A stretch of 64,000 nucleotides of DNA from Comamonadaceae bacterium UBA2121 (GCA_002331385.1 DCYB01000001.1:248001-312000); one strand, 5' to 3'. Positions 54,203 through 61,931 are shown, counted from the stretch's first letter. The notes: generated by a model from the sequence alone, not told the origin. Numbers and translations are program-made.

Positions 54203-54268
54203 ATCCACCTTCGAAAGACACCAACCCCAACGGCTCAAAAGTGTCCAGGGAATCCGGGGCGATTCAGC
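54203..54268 (+). mobile_element. Left-over 3' end of the IS3-type element seen at 10.4 kb
   Basis: A plus-strand frame ends with ERHQPQRLKSVQGIRGDSA, matching the transposase tail of the element at 10380-10844, and the 35-bp end at 54232-54266 differs from the other copy by two bases. Only about 65 bases remain, so the rest has been deleted. Confidence 0.75.
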
Positions 54269-54299
54269 CGCCCATTGGGGACGGCTTCGTAACTGTTTC
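54267..54299. repeat. 33-bp direct repeat, copy 1
   Basis: GCCGCCCATTGGGGACGGC and the following bases match the copy at 55464-55496 at 31 of 33 positions. The two copies bracket about 1.2 kb holding the RelA/M35 remnant and a tRNA. Confidence 0.75.
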
Positions 54300-54332
54300 A
54301 ACGCTTATGCAAATGCTGGTTGAATAGCTTAG

Positions 54333-54761
54333 TTATTGATAGGTTGAAAGCAGCAGATATCTGTCTTGGCACAAGGCCGGCTGTATAGCGACGGTCAGCG
54401 AATCAACACCGTAGGAAGTAGGCGATTCCACAAAAGGATCAGCATATATAATCGTGAAATTCTTATTATTTAATGCGTCAAGAATCTGAGAAACCGCGTG
54501 CATACGCAATGTAGAAAGATCCACAGATTTTTTATTACCCTTGATGGACTTTGCCACGACCAATGCATATTCGACACCAAGACCATCGCGTCAATCTAAA
54601 AACCAACCCACTAACGCGCCTGCGTTTTTTGCACCAAGAGTTGATTCCCCTGAATCGAAATTAATCTCATGCTGCAACCCACTGAGGCTACATGCCGAAA
54701 CCTGACCCATCATACTTAGCACACAGACCGACGCAGCAAATCCACGGATAAAATAATTCAT
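54333..54761 (-). pseudogene. Exported protein of unknown function, interrupted by TGA
   Basis: The frame starts at ATG 54761 directly after the TAA of the upstream gene. It has a signal peptide (MNYFIRGFAASVCVLSMMG) with a cysteine that could be lipidated (VSACS), then an INFDSGESTLG segment resembling the start of OmpA-like or immunity-type domains. One TGA at 54591-54593 splits it; the frame continues to 54333. A gene for about 142 residues is implied. Adjacent to a metallopeptidase tail, so a toxin-immunity pairing is possible but unproven. Confidence 0.6.
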
Positions 54762-55289
54762 TTAAGGCTTCCCGATTCTGCGTTCCAAAGATAAATAGGG
54801 TATATCCAAAATGTACGATGCCAAGCTATCTGCATTCTTCAGAACATCCGGTTTTTTACTCTGTGCCATAGCATTCGTAATTCCGTAATAAGTATCGCTC
54901 GATCCAAATACAGTGTTGAAGTGAGTCACCTCATGAACCAATGTTTGGAACTGCGATCCATTCGAAGTGAACTCGCAAAACACAACTGCGCCCCCAATAT
55001 CTTGCATTTCAGTCAAATGCATATTGGGCTGGCGCGACAGCTTTGCGTGAATCGACTCCAACCGCTTCGTACGTTGCGCTGTAATGGCGTTTACCGATAC
55101 TTTCTTGGCTCAGTTTGGAAGGGTCAAATGAAGCAAATTTAACGGATAACTGTGTGATGCACGCCAGTTATTGATCACATCCAGAGCTCGAGCCTTCTCC
55201 CGAGGAACCACAGCTCCGGATGGAGCTATCAAAATACGTCCAGGCGCATTGAATTCTGATCTACTAAATTCCGGAACTGCATGTGCCAT
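54762..55289 (-). pseudogene. RelA/SpoT-domain fragment fused to an M35-like metallopeptidase tail
   Basis: The frame starts at ATG 55289 (MAHAVPEFSRSEFNAP). ALDVINNWRASHSYPLN matches RelA/SpoT synthetase-type domains. A single TGA at 55110-55112 interrupts it; in the same frame translation resumes with AQRTKRLESIHAKLSRQP and MHLTEMQDIGG, still RelA/SpoT. From about 54990 the sequence changes to a zinc-peptidase tail with HEVTHFNTVFGSSDTYYG, the M35 HExxH(x)n motif. The frame stops at 54762. Two unrelated families are thus joined in one frame. Confidence 0.72.
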
Positions 55290-55347
55290 CGCATCCCCCA
55301 CTGTTGAGATGTCGATATGTCACCGATGAGCCTGCCCTGCGGAAACT

Positions 55348-55371
55348 AAAAAGCCAGCTCAACGGCTGGCC
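55348..55371 (-). terminator. Terminator after the CAU tRNA
   Basis: On the minus strand GCCAGC-CGTTGA-GCTGGC is followed by TTTTT, 5 bases past the tRNA 3' end. Confidence 0.85.
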
Positions 55372-55376
55372 TTGGA

Positions 55377-55452
55377 TGGTTGCGATGGGTGGAATCGAAC
55401 CACCGACCATTGGGTTATGAGATCAGCGGAACTACCACTGTTCTACATCGCA
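55377..55452 (-). tRNA. tRNA with anticodon CAU (Met- or Ile2-like), weak anticodon stem
   Basis: A 76-nt cloverleaf with an encoded CCA. Acceptor TGCGATG/CATCGCA (7 of 7), D arm GAAC/GTTC, and T arm GGTGG-TTCGATT-CCACC are perfect. The anticodon loop CTCATAA has the expected U33 and CAU. The anticodon stem (CTGAT with CCCAA) pairs at only two of five positions, unusual for a working tRNA. It has its own terminator. It resembles phage-type tRNAs and may be a degraded or foreign gene. Confidence 0.75.
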
Positions 55453-55463
55453 GAAATGCAAAA

Positions 55464-55496
55464 GCCGCCCACAGGGGACGGCTTCGTAACTGTTTC
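55464..55496. repeat. 33-bp direct repeat, copy 2
   Basis: Matches 54267-54299 at 31 of 33 positions. It lies just upstream of the CAU tRNA and contains GCCGCCCACAGGGGACGGC, itself a small stem-loop. Confidence 0.75.
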
Positions 55497-55518
55497 CACA
55501 CATGGTGGATCAGCTTGT

Positions 55519-55695
55519 TTAGCCCTGCTGCTTTTCTTCTTGCTCCATATCTTCGTCATCGGGTGCGCGCGGCGGCGGGGGTGGTGCGTTGGATTGCTGA
55601 TGCTTTCTTTGTTCTGATTCCTTGCCAAGCGCACTTCGATGTTCGCTCAGTTCGGCGTCGGTAAATGCACGCGTGAATGTGCGGTCTTCTTTCAT
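55519..55695 (-). CDS. Small charged protein of unknown function
   Basis: A 58-aa protein starting at ATG 55695 with an AGGAGG site 5 bases upstream. The sequence is highly charged and ends in a PPPPPRAPDDEDMEQEEKQ tail, suggesting disorder. No family recognised. The strong ribosome site supports translation. Confidence 0.5.
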   Translation of the reverse strand: MKEDRTFTRAFTDAELSEHRSALGKESEQRKHQQSNAPPPPPRAPDDEDMEQEEKQQG

Positions 55696-55910
55696 GGAGC
55701 CTCCTTGCCAACCGCGCAAAAGCGCGCAGGTTGATTGAACACGCACCACCCCCATCAATTGTCAATGAAGCATTAACTTGTTACGTATAGGCTATATCGC
55801 GTAACATCCACGCAAGTTCCGTTAGGGCAAATATTTACGCGCGATTCCGACCAGTCCTACAGGACAGCCGTTCGATTCGCACCGATCATTACCGCGAAAG
55901 GCGGTAATGC

Positions 55911-56219
55911 ATGCTTACACTCGAACCCGGCATTTATCTACGCATCGAACAACTTGCAAATGGTCCGCATCCGCTGCCCCTAGCAAGTGGTTTCAACAAC
56001 AAAACCGCGTACCGCTCCCTGGGCATGTTCAACCCCTCGGAGACATCAGATGCATATTTCATTTTCTCGAATGATCGCGATGAGATCTGGTTCATCTGCA
56101 ATCGACACTTGAGATGTGTAGGGGTGTACCCCGACAAACTGGAGACCAGAATCCCGCTAAGCACACTCTCCGGCAAGCCTCCTCCTTCCGCTAAACCGCG
56201 CCTGGTCACGTCAAAATGA
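55911..56219 (+). CDS. Small conserved-looking protein of unknown function
   Basis: A 102-aa protein (MLTLEPGIYLRIEQLANGP) with an NDRDEIWFICNRHLR core and no signal peptide. The composition is protein-like, and I have an impression of similar small proteins in related genomes but cannot name a family. It is preceded by an AAAGGCGG-type ribosome site and lies at the edge of the IS debris. Confidence 0.5.
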   Translation: MLTLEPGIYLRIEQLANGPHPLPLASGFNNKTAYRSLGMFNPSETSDAYFIFSNDRDEIWFICNRHLRCVGVYPDKLETRIPLSTLSGKPPPSAKPRLVTSK

Positions 56220-56528
56220 GAAACCTATAACCGGAGGTGCTTAGCACCCCGACACGTCGGCGCCACCGTTCACCACCCCTGAGCAAGCCTTATGCCTACA
56301 GGCAAGTCAATTGACAATGGTTAACCTTCATTTGCATTTGACGACCTGTCACGATCAGATCAAACAGTCCCTGCATCGATACCCCTACAGCCTTACAGAT
56401 GCGTGTGGGACTCCCCGGGCGAACGTAGAGCCAGTTCAAGGCAAGCCGATGCTTTTCAGGAAGTCCTTGAACGGCACTTACCTTCGATCCGTCGGCATGA
56501 TGCTGCCCCTCATGCCTCCAGGCTCGCC

Positions 56529-56581
56529 AATGGCAATGGCAATGGCAATGGCAATGGCAATGGCAATGGCAATGGCAATGG
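56529..56581. repeat. Hexanucleotide tandem repeat (AATGGC)8.8
   Basis: Eight perfect copies plus five bases. It lies inside a transposase-derived minus-strand frame, where it encodes eight His-Cys pairs. Perfect copies of an in-frame hexamer suggest slippage. Confidence 0.9.
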
Positions 56582-56775
56582 AAGTATGCGCTGGCGCTGA
56601 CACCTAACTGGGCGCACATCACTTCTACGGAACATGCGCCTTTCATTTGGTCAATCCAAGCGTACTTCGCAGCACATCCTGTGCGAAGTACGCCGACGAT
56701 ATTTTGCGATGTCACGCTCCATCTTCAAGCGGGCCATTTCCGCTCGCAAGAGGCTGATTTCCACCTGCTAAGGAG
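56540..56775 (-). mobile_element. IS3-family remnant: OrfA tail and OrfB start
   Basis: Reading down the minus strand, VEISLLRAEMARLKMERDIAK (56775-56705) is the OrfA coiled-coil tail and KYAWIDQMKGACSVEVMCAQL (56680-56600) the OrfB N-terminus. The latter runs into a His-Cys repeat, then back to an HWRAWRHE stretch typical of OrfB. A 12-bp inverted repeat (GCGTACTTCGCA) lies at the OrfA/OrfB junction. The frame from 56715 to 56296 is open but includes non-IS sequence. Confidence 0.65.
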
Positions 56776-56849
56776 TCACTGTGCAGGCCTTCTCATCGGT
56801 AATCCCAGCTAACGGCTGAAGCGCACCGGGAATCGAGGAGGCTACGTGG

Positions 56850-57256
56850 TTAAAGTGATGTCCTGTACACGGGCCTGCGCGACAGTTTGATCGCTGAAGT
56901 ATTTTGCTTCAGCTTCCATGGGTGGAATGTTGCCAATGGGTTCAAGCAGTCGTTGCGTGTTGAACCAATGCACCCACTCCAAGCTAGCCAGTTCCAGTTG
57001 TTGGCGTGACTGCCACGGCCCTGGCGCTTGATGACCTCGGTTTTGTACAGCCCGTTGATCGTCTCGGCCAGCGCGTTGTCGTAAGCATTGCCGATGGAGC
57101 CCACCGAGGAGAGCACGCCCGCTTCATGCAATCGCTGGCTATAGGGCAGGGACAGGTATTGGACTCCCCGTCGCCATAGTGGGTGAGCATGCCCGGCTCG
57201 GGTTGGCGAGCGTGCAGTGCCTGCTCCAGCGCATCGAGCACAAAGTCCGTGGTCAT
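56850..57256 (-). pseudogene. IS3-family transposase, catalytic domain remnant
   Basis: Fragments in two frames: MTTDFVLDALEQALHARQPE with an altered HxSDxGxQ region, then VGSIGNAYDNALAETINGLY with the final DDE glutamate and a PIGNIPP-like end. At least two frameshifts make it inactive. It is a different copy from the OrfA/OrfB piece at 56540-56775. Confidence 0.78.
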
Positions 57257-57260
57257 TCGC

Positions 57261-57401
57261 GTGAAAGCCGCATCGGACCCAGATTCGGATGGAGCAGCCC
57301 AGGAGTTACTGCACCACAAAGATGCCAAGATCACCAAACGCGTCTACTGCCGGAAGATTCCTACATCGACTCCCTTGCCGTCGGCGATCAAAGGGCGTTG
57401 A
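57261..57401 (+). pseudogene. Tyrosine recombinase (phage-type integrase) C-terminal remnant
   Basis: A plus-strand frame reads DGAAQELLHHKDAKITKRVYCRK, matching the LLGHkdxxxTxxvY end of phage integrases, including the catalytic Tyr. Everything before it has been replaced by the IS3 fragment that abuts at 57257. Confidence 0.7.
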
Positions 57402-57647
57402 GCAAGCATGTCGATGGATTGCTCAGATCGAAGGACTGAAATGGACCCAAGGCGGTCGTGCAGAGAAGACTCGCAAAGCACTCATCTATGATGTGTGAAG
57501 CTAACTGGGCATGGACCAACTCCATGCTCAGACTATAGTGCTTGTAACGACAAAGCTAGACTACAAGCCTATTTCCGCGTTCTTTTCGCGCCGATTTACA
57601 CCGCAAGCGCCAGATACGGCCTGCGGCTTGGTGCGGTCTACATTACG

Positions 57648-58182
57648 TTAGGTGCAGCAGATGGTTCCATATGGATTGACCCAAGAGCAGTTCATCTCGA
57701 TGTATCAGCGCAAACTTGATCGTCTTTCAGATCAAGCGATCCACGAACTCGGCAGTCTAATAGCCTTGCCAATTGGTCATGGTGTGGATGAAGCAAGCCT
57801 TGAGATATTCACAGATGAGTATGGTGGAGCACCGAGCACATGGGCCTACTGGCGCGGCAAGAACAACAAGGTCGATCACACAGATCAAAGTCTCTTTCCG
57901 GGGAGATCACTTGAGCTCGCTCTTGGGCTCAAAGATCTTGCAGACATCGACGAGCAGTACTTTGTAGAGCCTGACGAGTTTCCTGGCCTCCGACTGACTA
58001 TTTCGCTACTCTCTCGCTGGCTCGCAGAGTCATGGTGGAAAGCCGGTGGTTGGACATATTCTGTACCAACAACTCTTTCCTTTCATGACTTTGGATCGTA
58101 TGGATGGGTGCAACTCTCCAAGGGAGGCACCTAACAATTCATTCAATCCGACGCCGCTTCGCGGCGTGGCTTAATTCAGGCG
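57648..58182 (+). mobile_element. Solitary integron gene cassette (535 bp)
   Basis: The left core site GTTAGGT (57647-57653) and the attC core GTTGAAC (58182-58188) bracket one gene. The R'' box of the attC, ACCTAAC at 58129-58135, is the exact complement of GTTAGGT, as required if the cassette once existed as a closed circle. The body is 535 bp with one gene and no promoter. No integron integrase is in the window. Confidence 0.85.
57661..58134 (+). CDS. Cassette-borne protein of unknown function
   Basis: A 157-aa acidic soluble protein starting at ATG 57661 (a GTG 9 bases upstream is possible), 8 bases past the cassette core. MVPYGLTQEQFISMYQRKL leads a helical N-terminus, and the C-terminal half has several Trp residues (SRWLAESWWKAGGWTY). 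No named family recognised. Small acidic single-gene cassette products are commonly of unknown role; immunity or stress functions are possible. Confidence 0.7.
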   Translation: MVPYGLTQEQFISMYQRKLDRLSDQAIHELGSLIALPIGHGVDEASLEIFTDEYGGAPSTWAYWRGKNNKVDHTDQSLFPGRSLELALGLKDLADIDEQYFVEPDEFPGLRLTISLLSRWLAESWWKAGGWTYSVPTTLSFHDFGSYGWVQLSKGGT

Positions 58183-58188
58183 TTGAAC
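58129..58188 (+). other. Integron attC recombination site
   Basis: R'' ACCTAAC, an L''-like AATTCATTC, a central GACGCCGCTTCGCGGCG palindrome, TTAATTCAGG and R' GTTGAAC are in the order of class 1 and environmental integron attC sites. A similar but poorer palindromic stretch lies upstream at about 57541-57653 and may be a second, decayed attC. Confidence 0.85.
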
Positions 58189-58333
58189 GACTGCGTTGCC
58201 TTTACCTGGGTGTCTGTTCTTGGCTGTGAACAGTCAGGTCGTCAGGATCGCAAAACGCACCTCGTAAGTGGACGCATCGCAGCTAAAAACACGCGAATTT
58301 GTCAAAGCCTTCCGAATTTGTCAAAGTCCAAAG

Positions 58334-58366
58334 AAAAACGGGCTACATCTTTTGGATGTAACCCGT
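58334..58366 (-). terminator. Terminator after tRNA-Pro(GGG)
   Basis: On the minus strand ACGGGTTACATCC pairs with GATGTAGCCCGT around an AAAA loop, followed by TTTTT. It lies 20 bases beyond the tRNA 3' end. Confidence 0.85.
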
Positions 58367-58385
58367 TGATTTCTTTCGAATAAAA

Positions 58386-58462
58386 TGGTCGGCGTGGCGG
58401 GATTCGAACTCGCGACCCCTTGCACCCCATGCAAGTGCGCTACCAGGCTGCGCTACACGCCG
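58386..58462 (-). tRNA. tRNA-Pro (anticodon GGG)
   Basis: A 77-nt cloverleaf. Acceptor CGGCGTG/CACGCCG, normal D arm, anticodon loop ATGGGGT, T arm GCGAG-TTCGAAT-CCCGC, encoded CCA. Stands at the end of the translation gene block after merR, a usual Burkholderiales arrangement. Confidence 0.95.
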
Positions 58463-58489
58463 ACAAGACCTAGATTATATACCGGTTTT

Positions 58490-58963
58490 TCACACCCAAG
58501 ATAAAAGAGCGCGAATTTCTTGAAGTTCTTTTCGGACGGCTTGTTGGGTGAGCGGTGCCATGGGCGCTGCGCCGGTTGAGGCGCGTGCTTCGGCCTGGGC
58601 CGTAGCGGCTTTGGCGGCTTCGCCGTCGCTGCTGTTGGGAGTGTGCGCAAGGTCGTCTGGCGACGCGTCACCTGCAGCGAGTTGTTCGATGCCTGCTTTT
58701 CCCGAGTGGGCGAGTTCTTGCAGGCGGTTGCGTGCGCCGCTGATGGTGAAGCCCTGGTCGTAGAGCAGGTCGCGGATGCGGCGCACCATGAGGACTTCAT
58801 GGTGCTGGTAATACCGTCGGTTGCCGCGGCGCTTCATCGGGCGCAGTTGAGTGAACTCCTGCTCCCAGTAGCGCAATACGTGCGGCTTGACTCCGCACAG
58901 TTCCGCCACCTCTCCAATGGTGAAGTAGCGTTTGGCCGGAATGGGGGGCAACACGGTGCTCAT
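58490..58963 (-). CDS. MerR-family transcriptional regulator
   Basis: A 157-aa regulator. The winged helix-turn-helix (residues 12-80) has YFTIGEVAELCGVKPHVLRY then WEQEF and NRRYYQHHEV. The C-terminal part is Ala/Pro-rich and lacks metal-binding Cys. This is the MerR protein that usually follows ihfA in this order in betaproteobacteria; its signal is unknown. Confidence 0.92.
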   Translation of the reverse strand: MSTVLPPIPAKRYFTIGEVAELCGVKPHVLRYWEQEFTQLRPMKRRGNRRYYQHHEVLMVRRIRDLLYDQGFTISGARNRLQELAHSGKAGIEQLAAGDASPDDLAHTPNSSDGEAAKAATAQAEARASTGAAPMAPLTQQAVRKELQEIRALLSWV

Positions 58964-59066
58964 TGATCTATTGTGACAACGTCGGGAAAGCTATCTAGCG
59001 TACTGTACTCCGAACTCCCCTATGGAAAACGAGGTGCAATCGCAGCATCATGCTCGGACTTTGGTT

Positions 59067-59420
59067 TTACTCTTTGACTTCACCCTGGATCTGCTCCTTG
59101 AGCTTGGAGCTGGCGTGGAAGGTGACCACGCGGCGTGCTTCGATCGGGATGGATTCGCCCGTGCGCGGGTTGCGGCCAGGGCGCGGCGCCTTGGTGCGGA
59201 TCTGGAAATTGCCGAAGCTCGACAGCTTGACGTCTTCACCGCTGACCAGGCTTTGCACGATCAGGTCGAAGAACTGATCGATCATCTCCTTGGACTCGCG
59301 CTTGTTCAGGCCGATCTGCTCGAACAGCAAGTCGGCCAGCTGCGCCTTGGTCAGTGCCGGGGATTCCAGGCTTTCGACGGTGAATTCCCCTACTCCGATT
59401 TCGTCGCTGAGCATTGTCAT
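59067..59420 (-). CDS. ihfA: Integration host factor subunit alpha
   Basis: A 117-aa DNA-bending protein of the HU/IHF family. LTKAQLADLLFEQIGLNKRE is the alpha-subunit N-terminal region, and NFQIRTKAPRPGRNPRTGE is the DNA-inserting beta arm with Pro. An N-terminal extension of about 20 residues precedes it. The ATG overlaps the pheT stop (TAATG), so the two are translationally coupled. Confidence 0.95.
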   Translation of the reverse strand: MTMLSDEIGVGEFTVESLESPALTKAQLADLLFEQIGLNKRESKEMIDQFFDLIVQSLVSGEDVKLSSFGNFQIRTKAPRPGRNPRTGESIPIEARRVVTFHASSKLKEQIQGEVKE

Positions 59421-61852
59421 TATCGCAACCTCGCTCCCGTTGAAGTGGCCAGAGACTGGACGATACCTTGTACGGCCGTTTCGATGTCAGCATCTGTCAA
59501 TGCCGCTGCATCGGAGCCCAGTGTCAGGCGAATGGCCAGACTCTTTTCGCCTTCTGCCAAGCCGCCCGCCGCTCCCGCCTTGGGGCGGAACACGTCGAAC
59601 AGCACGGCAGAGCGCAGCATGCCCTTGGGTGCGGCTGCGTGGATGGCGTTCATGAGCGTGTCATGCGCCACATTTTCAGCCACGACGACGGCGATGTCGC
59701 GCTCAACGGCCTGTTGCTTGCTGACCGGGCGGAATACCGGCACCTTGCGTTGGAGCACGGCGTCCAGATCGAGTTCAAACAGGATGGGCGCATGCGCCAG
59801 ATCGCGGTTTTGGCGCCACTTGGGATGCAGCTCGCCGACAAAGCCGATGGCGTGACCGTCCACGATCACGCGCGCACAGCGGCCCGGGTGCATCGCCGGG
59901 TATTCTGCGGCTTCGAAGGTGGCCTGCACGGGCGCGAGCAGCGCTTGCACATCACCCTTGACGTCGAAGAAATCCACCTTGGAATCGCCGTCGCTCCATT
60001 GCAGTTGGTTGGCCGGACCATAGGCCAGACCTGCAACGCGCATGGGCTGACGGAATCCCTTGACCGTGGTGTCGCTTTCTTCCACGCTGTCATCGCGCAG
60101 GAACACACGTCCCAGCTCGAACACGCGCACGCGGCTGGCCTTGCGGTCCACGTTGAACTTGAGCACTTGCAGCAGCGAGCCGATGAGCGACGAGCGCATC
60201 ACGCTCAGGTGGCTGGCAATGGGGTTTTGCAGTTTGATGGGCTGGGTGTTGCCCGCCAGTTCGTGCTCCCACTTTTCTTCCACGAAGCTGAAGTTGATGG
60301 TTTCCTGATAGCCGAGCGCCGCCAGTGCATGGCGCACATCCGATTGGCCACGGCGATTTTCGGCGCGCAGCTTAGGGGTGATGGGCGCGAGCGGCTTGGT
60401 GGTCGGCAGATTTTCGTAGCCGATCATGCGCGCGACTTCTTCGATCAGGTCTTCCTCGATGTTGATGTCGAAGCGGAACGAAGGTGCCGTCACCGTGAGC
60501 GTGCCATCGCCCTGCTCGGTCGGCAGTCCGAGCCCGACCAGCGCGTCAAAGCATTGCTGCTGCGTGAGCGGCATGCCGATGACCTTGGCCGCGCGCGCCA
60601 CACGCAGCGTGACCTGCTTGGGTTGCGGCATGTTGGACTTTTGATCGTCCATGGCGCCCACCACGGTGTCGGGCGTGCCGCAGATGTCCAGCACCAATTG
60701 GGTAATGCGCTCGATGTGCTCGACCGTGCCTTCGGGGTCTACACCGCGCTCGAAGCGGTGGCCGGCATCGGTGGAGAAATTGAAATGGCGCGAACGACCG
60801 GCCACGGCCTTGGGCCACCAGAATGCGGCCTCGATGTAGATGTTCTTCGTGTCGTCGGACACGGCCGTGGCGTCACCGCCCATGATGCCGGCGAGCGACT
60901 CGATTTCCTTGTCGTCGGCGATCACGCCAATCTTCAGGAAGTCGTCGATCTGGACGGTGTTGCCGTTGAGCAGCTTGAGCTGTTCGCCCACCTTGGCCCA
61001 GCGCACGCTGAGCCCGCCGTGGATCTTGTCCAGATCGAAGATGTGCGACGGGCGGCCCAGCTCGAACATCACGTAGTTGGAGATGTCCACGAGCGGCGAG
61101 ACGCTGCGCTGGCCGCAACGCGCAAGGCGATCGACCATCCATTGCGGCGTTTGGGTCTGTGTGTTTACACCGCGCACGATGCGGCCCGAGAAGCGGCCGC
61201 ACAGATCGGTGGCTTCGATCTTCACTGGCAGCTTATCCTGCGTACCAACCTTAGCCGCATCGAACTGCAATGGCTTGAGCGGCGCACCGGTCAGCGCAGA
61301 CACTTCGCGCGCAATGCCGTAGACCGACAGGTTGTGCGCCAGGTTGGGCGTGAGCTTGAGCGTAAACAGCGTGTCGTCCAGCTTCAGGTATTCGCGGATA
61401 TTCTGGCCGAGCGGCGCGTCGGCGGGCAGCTCCAGCAGACCACCGTGGTCGTCCGCAATCTTCAGTTCCTTGGCCGAGCACAGCATGCCGTGGCTTTCCA
61501 CGCCGCGCAGCTTGCCGATCTTGATCTTGAACGGCTTGCCGTCTTCGCCCGGCGGCAGTTCTGCGCCCACGGTAGCGCACGGCACCTTGATGCCGACACG
61601 CGCGTTCGGTGCGCCGCACACGATGTTCAGCAGCGCGGGGCCGCCCACGTCCACCTGGCACACGCGCAGACGGTCTGCGTCGGGGTGCTGCACGGCTTCC
61701 TTGATCTCGCCGACGACGATGCCGGTGAACGGAGGCGCAACGGGCTCCAGCTCTTCCACTTCCAGACCCGCCATGGTCAGCGTGTCAGCAAGCTGCTGGG
61801 TAGTCAGTGCGGGGTTGCAGAATTCGCGCAACCAGGATTCAGGGAATTGCAT
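59420..61852 (-). CDS. pheT: Phenylalanyl-tRNA synthetase beta subunit
   Basis: An 810-aa subunit. MQFPESWLREFCNPAL begins the family, followed by an EMAP-II-like tRNA-binding fold (residues 40-150), B3/B4 editing domain, the B5 domain and the C-terminal ferredoxin-fold anticodon domain. I chose ATG 61852 because the frame upstream is non-coding. Works with PheS as an alpha2-beta2 enzyme. Confidence 0.97.
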   Translation of the reverse strand: MQFPESWLREFCNPALTTQQLADTLTMAGLEVEELEPVAPPFTGIVVGEIKEAVQHPDADRLRVCQVDVGGPALLNIVCGAPNARVGIKVPCATVGAELPPGEDGKPFKIKIGKLRGVESHGMLCSAKELKIADDHGGLLELPADAPLGQNIREYLKLDDTLFTLKLTPNLAHNLSVYGIAREVSALTGAPLKPLQFDAAKVGTQDKLPVKIEATDLCGRFSGRIVRGVNTQTQTPQWMVDRLARCGQRSVSPLVDISNYVMFELGRPSHIFDLDKIHGGLSVRWAKVGEQLKLLNGNTVQIDDFLKIGVIADDKEIESLAGIMGGDATAVSDDTKNIYIEAAFWWPKAVAGRSRHFNFSTDAGHRFERGVDPEGTVEHIERITQLVLDICGTPDTVVGAMDDQKSNMPQPKQVTLRVARAAKVIGMPLTQQQCFDALVGLGLPTEQGDGTLTVTAPSFRFDINIEEDLIEEVARMIGYENLPTTKPLAPITPKLRAENRRGQSDVRHALAALGYQETINFSFVEEKWEHELAGNTQPIKLQNPIASHLSVMRSSLIGSLLQVLKFNVDRKASRVRVFELGRVFLRDDSVEESDTTVKGFRQPMRVAGLAYGPANQLQWSDGDSKVDFFDVKGDVQALLAPVQATFEAAEYPAMHPGRCARVIVDGHAIGFVGELHPKWRQNRDLAHAPILFELDLDAVLQRKVPVFRPVSKQQAVERDIAVVVAENVAHDTLMNAIHAAAPKGMLRSAVLFDVFRPKAGAAGGLAEGEKSLAIRLTLGSDAAALTDADIETAVQGIVQSLATSTGARLR

Positions 61853-61931
61853 TTTTCTAGACTCTTTGGCGTTGGATCGGCCTGCGCGTTTGTGTTTGTT
61901 GCTTTGTGCAGGCCCGAGGACGGGACGACGA

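Noticed and set aside
56529..56581. CRISPR-like repeat
   Set aside because: A 6-bp uninterrupted tandem has no spacers, and no cas genes are in the window.
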